DNA of 64,000 nucleotides, from assembly GCA_013399305.1 (NCBI GenBank), contig VXAI01000163.1, positions 1,047,959-1,111,958 of the forward strand, read 5' to 3'. A program made the translations under genes and the position numbers. Origin of the DNA: Rostratula benghalensis. Its lineage: Eukaryota > Chordata > Aves > Charadriiformes > Rostratulidae. The notes under the pieces are model-generated. The model was not told where the DNA came from. It worked only from the letters and a program-made list of their open reading frames with translations, and ran no database searches. Numbering within the stretch: position 1 is the first letter of the stretch; the number at the start of each line of letters is the position of its first letter. This document shows, one piece after another, positions 59,901-64,000 of the stretch.

Positions 59901-61718
59901 AAAATAACAACAACAATAATATTGATGATAAAAGAATATACAAGATAAAGTAATAACAACACAAGGCTCTCTCCACCCAGTGAACTGGTTGCCCATCCCA
60001 AGCAGTGATCACAGTTTGTCACCCTCCCTTGTTAAACCCCATTTATATATTGGGTCTGTGGTATGGAATGTTCCATTGGACATTCCATTATTGTGTCTGC
60101 TTTTCTATTCTGTCCATTCTATTCTGTCCTACTCAGCTTCTATGGGAGTCTGGAAAAGTCCTTGAGTAGTGTAAACATCACCTAGCAACAACTTAAACAA
60201 TATGCATTACTGACATTCCTACCACATAAAATTTGAGGCACAGAAACCATTAGAAAGAAAATTAACTGTATCCCAGCTGAAACCAGGACGCTCTGATATG
60301 TGTAATAAGGTATTGGCTCAAGTATTCCCATAGCTAAGTGATAAAATGGCAGTTAAGCAATTTGAAACACACTGTGAAGACATTACTATTAATCAGCAGC
60401 CTTGTCTTTGTGAGAGAGAAAAGGAATCTGATAAAATAACTTAAGTAAAATTATTTTAGCTGTACCAAAAAAATCCCTGTTACTATGGAGCAACTTCTGA
60501 AAGCATTAACAATTTTTTTTTTAATGAGTCTATGATTCATCTAGTTTCTCCTCTTGTTAAACTTAGCCTGATGTGCCTGAAAGACACTGGTCTTGATTAT
60601 CAAGGTATGTTCTTAAAGTCATTGGGAGTTTTTTCTAAAACCGCCACTGAGGAATGGTATTAGTACTGTAACAATGTGGCCAATAACCTGTTTACAGTCT
60701 CCACTTTCAAATAGTGTTGGGCACCAGAAATGAAGTGGAAGGTGGGCAGTAAGATACTTTCTCACTTCAAATACTTCAGTAAAATTAAAAAGAAATAAAA
60801 TCATGTTTAATTATTCTTTTTCTATATTCAGATTAAAGATGAGCCATCTTTACTGTGTGAAGTCAATACCAAAGCTAGACTGACATGTCTTGCAGTATGG
60901 CTTGGCCAAGCTTCAGAAATGAAAGAAAATTCTGATAAAGCTGCACTGTCATCTCAAGGTAATAGAATTGTGTGTATCATCGGCTGTTGATGTGACTATG
61001 ACATGGAATATACTGAGTGGGAGGGTTTTACTATATGCATTGGGAAAAGTTTGGGTATCTTGAAGATTTGGGATATGACACTGGCAAGTGATACAAATAT
61101 CCTTACCAATCTGATAGTGTCTGAAGGCTGAAGACATCTTGGAGGACATAAGCCTCCCCTGCTATATGAAAGTTTTCTCTCTAGTGGAATAACATGCCAA
61201 GAAGACACTGCAAAGGCCTTAAGACTGATAGAAAAGAATAAACAGTTTGATAGAACTGCGTGTCCTTTTGTCCTATCAACAAAATTAGATAGGGCCAATG
61301 CAGCTGGGCAAACTTAGTCTGGCTCAGTACCTTTTTTTTCCCTGTTCTTTTCCTATATTGTAATCTGTTTATATACTTACCCTTTTATATTGTTGTATTA
61401 CAGACAAAACTAGCATAAATTAAATTAAAAATTTTAAATTAAAAAATCATTTATAACCCCTTTTAAAAAATGAGATACAAATAAGTCTCTGTGCCATTTT
61501 AAACTACAAAGACTGGATGTAAATATCAGGGTGAATAATTTCTTGCTTTATTTTCAGCAAATGAAGATGAAATATCATCAATATGCAGGAAAAAGGAAGT
61601 TTGTTTGACTGATAAAAGTGCTAAAATGGCAAAAAGAAAGAGAAAAATTACTCCACAGAAGAAAAAATTGGAAGCTCCACTGCCAAAGAAGAAAAAGAAA
61701 CTAAATAGATCAGCATGA
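54000..61718 (+). CDS. PAK1IP1: PAK1IP1, p21-activated kinase 1-interacting WD40 protein
   Basis: PAK1IP1 (yeast Mak11 relative) is a nucleolar WD40 protein required for 60S ribosome biogenesis and reported to restrain PAK1. Ten exons: 54000-54062, 54811-54973, 55935-56055, 56151-56225, 56872-56924, 57405-57550, 57640-57737, 58553-58652, 60832-60958, 61558-61718. All phases agree, giving 368 residues; human is about 392. The start MELVAGCYEQVLFGFA matches the family. WD-type blades include VVTGSRDETIQIYD, LLSGAEDGLICIWN, LALSVGTDKTLRTWN, IAGDDEIIRFY and VTASSDGYIKMWN. After about residue 273 follows a charged tail ending in Lys clusters (AKRKRKI, PLPKKKKKLNRSA), typical of nucleolar localisation. 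It starts head-to-head with the TRNAU1AP-like gene. Confidence 0.97.
54063..54810. other. PAK1IP1 intron 1
   Basis: First half is CpG-island DNA with GC boxes; second half is AT-rich. It also contains a minus-strand donor-like GTGAGT near 54163, which I do not use. Confidence 0.6.
54974..57404. other. PAK1IP1 introns 2-5
   Basis: Apart from exons 3-5 (55935-56055, 56151-56225, 56872-56924) this is noncoding. Short open frames between 55180 and 55910 have no recognised domain. Confidence 0.6.
57738..58552. other. PAK1IP1 intron 7 with a TG/CA microsatellite
   Basis: Contains an imperfect GTGTGTACACACACACATACAC run at about 58014-58040. Nothing else recognised. Confidence 0.65.
59091..59157 (-). 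mobile_element. CR1 3' tail fragment
   Basis: CATAGAATCATCTAGGTTGG followed by AAGAGACCTTTGAGATCATC is the reverse complement of a typical CR1 3' end. Severely 5'-truncated, under 70 bp. Confidence 0.85.
59745..60289 (-). mobile_element. Solo LTR of an avian endogenous retrovirus
   Basis: Begins TGTTGTGGCTTAACCCCAG and ends ATCCCAGCTGAAACCAGGAC. Both edges resemble the termini of an LTR family I recognise from many bird genomes, likely in minus orientation. Length is about 545 bp. Internal features include an A/T-rich AATAATAT stretch, TTTATATATTGGG, and CCTAGCAACAACTTAAACAA near the far end. No gag, pol or env remains beside it, so it is a solo LTR. No clear target-site duplication is visible and the last base deviates from the expected CA, so it is old. 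Orientation and family are from memory. Confidence 0.75.
60959..61557. other. PAK1IP1 intron 9 with an unassigned, more complex segment
   Basis: From about 60960 to 61315 the sequence is less AT-rich than its surroundings and has overlapping minus-strand frames of 66 and 100 codons with no recognised domain. It may be an eroded repeat; I cannot name it. The rest is AT-rich. Confidence 0.4.
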
Positions 61719-61739
61719 AGGCAGCTACTTTGTCTTCTG

Positions 61740-61745
61740 AATAAA
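61740..61745 (+). terminator. PAK1IP1 proximal poly(A) signal
   Basis: AATAAA 22 bp after the stop codon. A second AATAAA at 61855-61860 is the more likely main signal, since the first would leave a very short 3' UTR. Confidence 0.55.
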
Positions 61746-61854
61746 AAGTAAATACTGGTGTTGCTGCTGTTTTTTAAAAGGGTGTCCTTTGACAGGACAT
61801 ACACCTCTGAACTGATCTCCTGTTTAAAATTAATGAATGTCTAAGCTAGGCAAA

Positions 61855-61860
61855 AATAAA
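61855..61860 (+). terminator. PAK1IP1 second poly(A) signal
   Basis: AATAAA 137 bp after the stop, a usual distance for a compact 3' UTR. Confidence 0.55.
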
Positions 61861-62925
61861 CTAATAATATGTAATGTTTATATTTTTCTATTAACAATAG
61901 CATACACCTTTTAACAAAGTCTGAAAAAGCTAGAAAAGTGATAAAAAATGATAAAAATAGCCACATCTGTCTCAGTTACGTTTTTATTAATATCCATCAC
62001 TTAGATGTATATTAAAAATATGTATACTTTCTCATTTTAGTGCTGGAAAAGTTACTGTTTATTTGACTCAAAACACAATCTGCCTTTGTCATGCATTACT
62101 TTTCCTACTGTAAGAAGGAATATGTTAAAATTACTTAAAATACCATGATCGCATTCCATTTATACATGCACAGAAAATCATACTTCCTAGTTCTTGCCAT
62201 GGAGTTATTCTCAGAGTGGATAAGCAGAATGGGTTTTTCACCCTTTCTATACTTCTTTTTAAGCATTTGCATTTTTTAAAGCATTTTAAATCATTTGCAT
62301 TGAAATCTACAGAAAAAGAACAGAAAAAATCCTTGGTTCAGAACATGGTACATATTTTTATGTGGAAAAGTTTATATTAGTGAGGTTTTACCTTCTCTTT
62401 CCTCTTCCCATAGTATTTTTTCAAGTTCTTGATCTGAACTGTATTGTTAAAAAAGAAAAAATCTAACATCTGAAATGTTTGTCATGCTGGTAAAACATCA
62501 CCCTTTTATTTTGCACTTAAACAAAACTGAATTCCTGACCTCAGTGAGTGGGAACAAGATTTTATCATAAGTCTTATTGCAAATATACAGTGGGGAAAAC
62601 AAAAGTTGAGCTAGAGAGAACAGGGTCAAATAGCTGTACTAAATGTTCTCTTTATTTCTTTTAAATTAAGGCATTTTAATGTTGTTTTCTGCACTACTGC
62701 AGTAGTCATTATTTCTCCTGTTTTCAAAGAGTAATTGGATTATGTTTCATTCGGATTCACTTTAATAATAATCTGTTCATCCTTGTGGTTTGAGAAAACC
62801 CGTAACTGTTTCCCACTGTTGCATTCTTTCTACAGCAGACTTCTTTTTCACCAGCTGTGCTCACAATTTGACGATTACAGAAATCCCCTGCACCTTCCTT
62901 ATGGGGGCTACACTGAAATTACCCA
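61861..62925. other. Intergenic region between PAK1IP1 and TMEM14
   Basis: AT-rich, no gene or repeat recognised. PAK1IP1 and the TMEM14 gene are in tandem, about 1.9 kb from the PAK1IP1 stop to the TMEM14 start codon. Confidence 0.65.
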
Positions 62926-63500
62926 TCAAAGCAGCCCCTCGGCCGCCCAGAGCTCTAACCCGCGCCTCACCAAAATTCTCACACCCAGCCCCAAATTCTC
63001 AGGTGTACCCCGTCCCCCCGCATCTGGTACAGGACCAGGATGGCCTGGGTGCGCACGAATACAGTTAGGAGGGGGCTTTGCCCCTCGCCGAACCAGCACC
63101 AAAACCTGGCACCGAAATTTCCCCACACTTGCCGGCACCCGGCCTTGCGCGGGCATCCCCGGTCCCCCCCGCCGGGAAAGCACCAACGCTTTCTCCTCCG
63201 CAGCCCGCGGAACGCGCTCCATTCCGCCTTGGGGGCTTTGCCTGGGGCTTTGGTTTCGGTTGGTTTGGGTTTTTCGCTTTTTTCTTTCCCTCTTCCCTCA
63301 GAGCAGCCGGAAAAGGGAAGCTCTGGGCGGTGCGTTGTTCCCTCACCTCCCCTTCCGCAGCCTGCTCCGCCCCGGGCTGTTGTGGAGCGGGGCCGCCGCG
63401 CAGGTGAGCGCCGCCCGCGTACCCTCCGCGGCGGGGCCGACCCCGACCTCCGTCCCGCGGGGCCGCGGTTCCAATAAAGCGGCTTTCAGCGCTTTGGGAG
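62926..63500. promoter_or_regulatory. CpG island / TMEM14 promoter and first noncoding exon
   Basis: GC-rich block ending with a consensus donor: CGCGCAG then GTGAGC, first exon ending at 63403. The start codon lies in the next exon, so this exon is 5' UTR. A 256-codon open frame across the island is a GC by-product. Confidence 0.75.
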
Positions 63501-63639
63501 CTTAGGTTTAGGCCTTAGGGAAGCCTTGCTTGTGGAAAAGCTTCCGCCCCCTCCCTCCCCGGCAAAATGTTATTATTCTTTTCCCATGAAAAACTAGGAG
63601 ATAGAGATGCTCACCCCTATTTCTCTTTCAGTTTTCAGC

Positions 63640-63715
63640 ATGGCCGTGGACTGGCTGGGCTTTGGCTACGCCGCCCTGGTGGCATCGGGGGGGATCATTG
63701 GCTACGCAAAAGCAG
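63640..63715 (+). CDS. TMEM14C: TMEM14 family protein, first coding exon (partial)
   Basis: Encodes [18 protein letters not shown] and IIGYAKAG, the conserved first transmembrane helix of TMEM14 proteins, which are about 110 residues with several membrane spans. TMEM14C is a mitochondrial inner-membrane protein needed for haem synthesis in erythroid cells. TMEM14C and TMEM14B follow PAK1IP1 in human, so position supports TMEM14C/B rather than TMEM14A; the symbol is therefore tentative. The exon starts after TTTCAG at 63632 (or at 63638) and ends with a GTACGG donor. The next exon, expected to start with a VPSL-type motif, is not in the window. Confidence 0.85.
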
Positions 63716-64000
63716 GTACGGTGCGGGAAGGTGCTTGTGTATCCTTCGTGCCCCCCCATCCCCTTGCTGCCCCCCCAAAAAACTTTGTGTGAGCTGGGCG
63801 GCTTCTTAAGAAAGCCTCCTGTCTCGACGTTCGTGCAGATGTAAAGTTTATCAGTTCGTGCCATGTGCTGATAACTTGCTGCTCTTGAGGTGTGGTGCTT
63901 TTGGGGTTGAGCCGGTGTTTTGGGCTGATAAGCCCACAGTCTGCTTTCTGAGGGATGCTGATACACTGCCTCTGCATTGTGTCCTTTAGGTGAACTGATG

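Larger units (their letters stand above)
58653..60831. other. PAK1IP1 intron 8 with transposon debris
   Basis: Starts with a non-consensus GTTGGT donor. It holds a CR1 tail fragment at 59091-59157 and an LTR-like element at 59745-60289. No coding sequence is seen between exons 8 and 9. Confidence 0.75.

Noticed and set aside
62735..63505. 256-codon plus-strand open frame upstream of TMEM14
   Set aside because: Runs from AT-rich DNA into a CpG island and across a good splice donor at 63403; no known domain, several overlapping frames of similar length.
63986..64000. Possible second coding exon of TMEM14 after CCTTTAG at the right edge
   Set aside because: Joined in phase it reads GELM, not the VPSL-type continuation of TMEM14 proteins.

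Overview
The window is a piece of a vertebrate nuclear genome, almost certainly a bird. It has long intron-split genes with GT-AG junctions, CpG-island promoters, several CR1-type LINE fragments, and one LTR whose ends resemble a common avian endogenous-retrovirus LTR. Nothing in it is prokaryotic. Four assembly gaps (runs of N) interrupt it, two of them inside CpG-island promoters.

Layout. (1) About 1.5-38.6 kb, minus strand: NUP153, the nuclear-basket nucleoporin. I can place 18 coding exons from the start codon at 38607 to an FG-repeat exon ending at 1541. They join in frame into 1161 codons. The last part of the FG domain and the stop codon lie left of the window. Intron 1 (about 15.3 kb) and several other introns hold CR1 fragments and a 46-bp triplication, with no recognised gene. 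(2) About 38.6-44.1 kb: the NUP153 CpG island and intergenic DNA with no recognised gene. (3) About 44.1-53.7 kb, minus strand: a 257-codon relative of TRNAU1AP (SECp43) in the position of human C6orf52. It keeps one complete RRM, the Tyr-rich linker and the family C-terminus. The first RRM is replaced by a short Lys/Arg-rich N-terminus. (4) About 53.7-54.0 kb: a CpG-rich interval that looks like a shared divergent promoter. (5) 54.0-61.7 kb, plus strand: PAK1IP1, complete in ten exons and 368 residues, with a CR1 tail and a solo LTR in intron 8. (6) From about 63.3 kb, plus strand: the 5' end of a TMEM14 family gene (TMEM14C or TMEM14B by position), running off the right edge.

The genes do not form a pathway. 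NUP153 acts at the pore basket, PAK1IP1 in nucleolar ribosome biogenesis and p21-kinase signalling, TMEM14 proteins are small multi-pass membrane proteins, and the TRNAU1AP relative probably binds RNA. The order C6orf52-like / PAK1IP1 / TMEM14 matches human 6p24. NUP153 is, as I recall, several megabases away in human, so its adjacency here would be a rearrangement relative to human. Exon boundaries were read by hand from splice consensus, frame continuity and remembered family similarity; no alignment was run.
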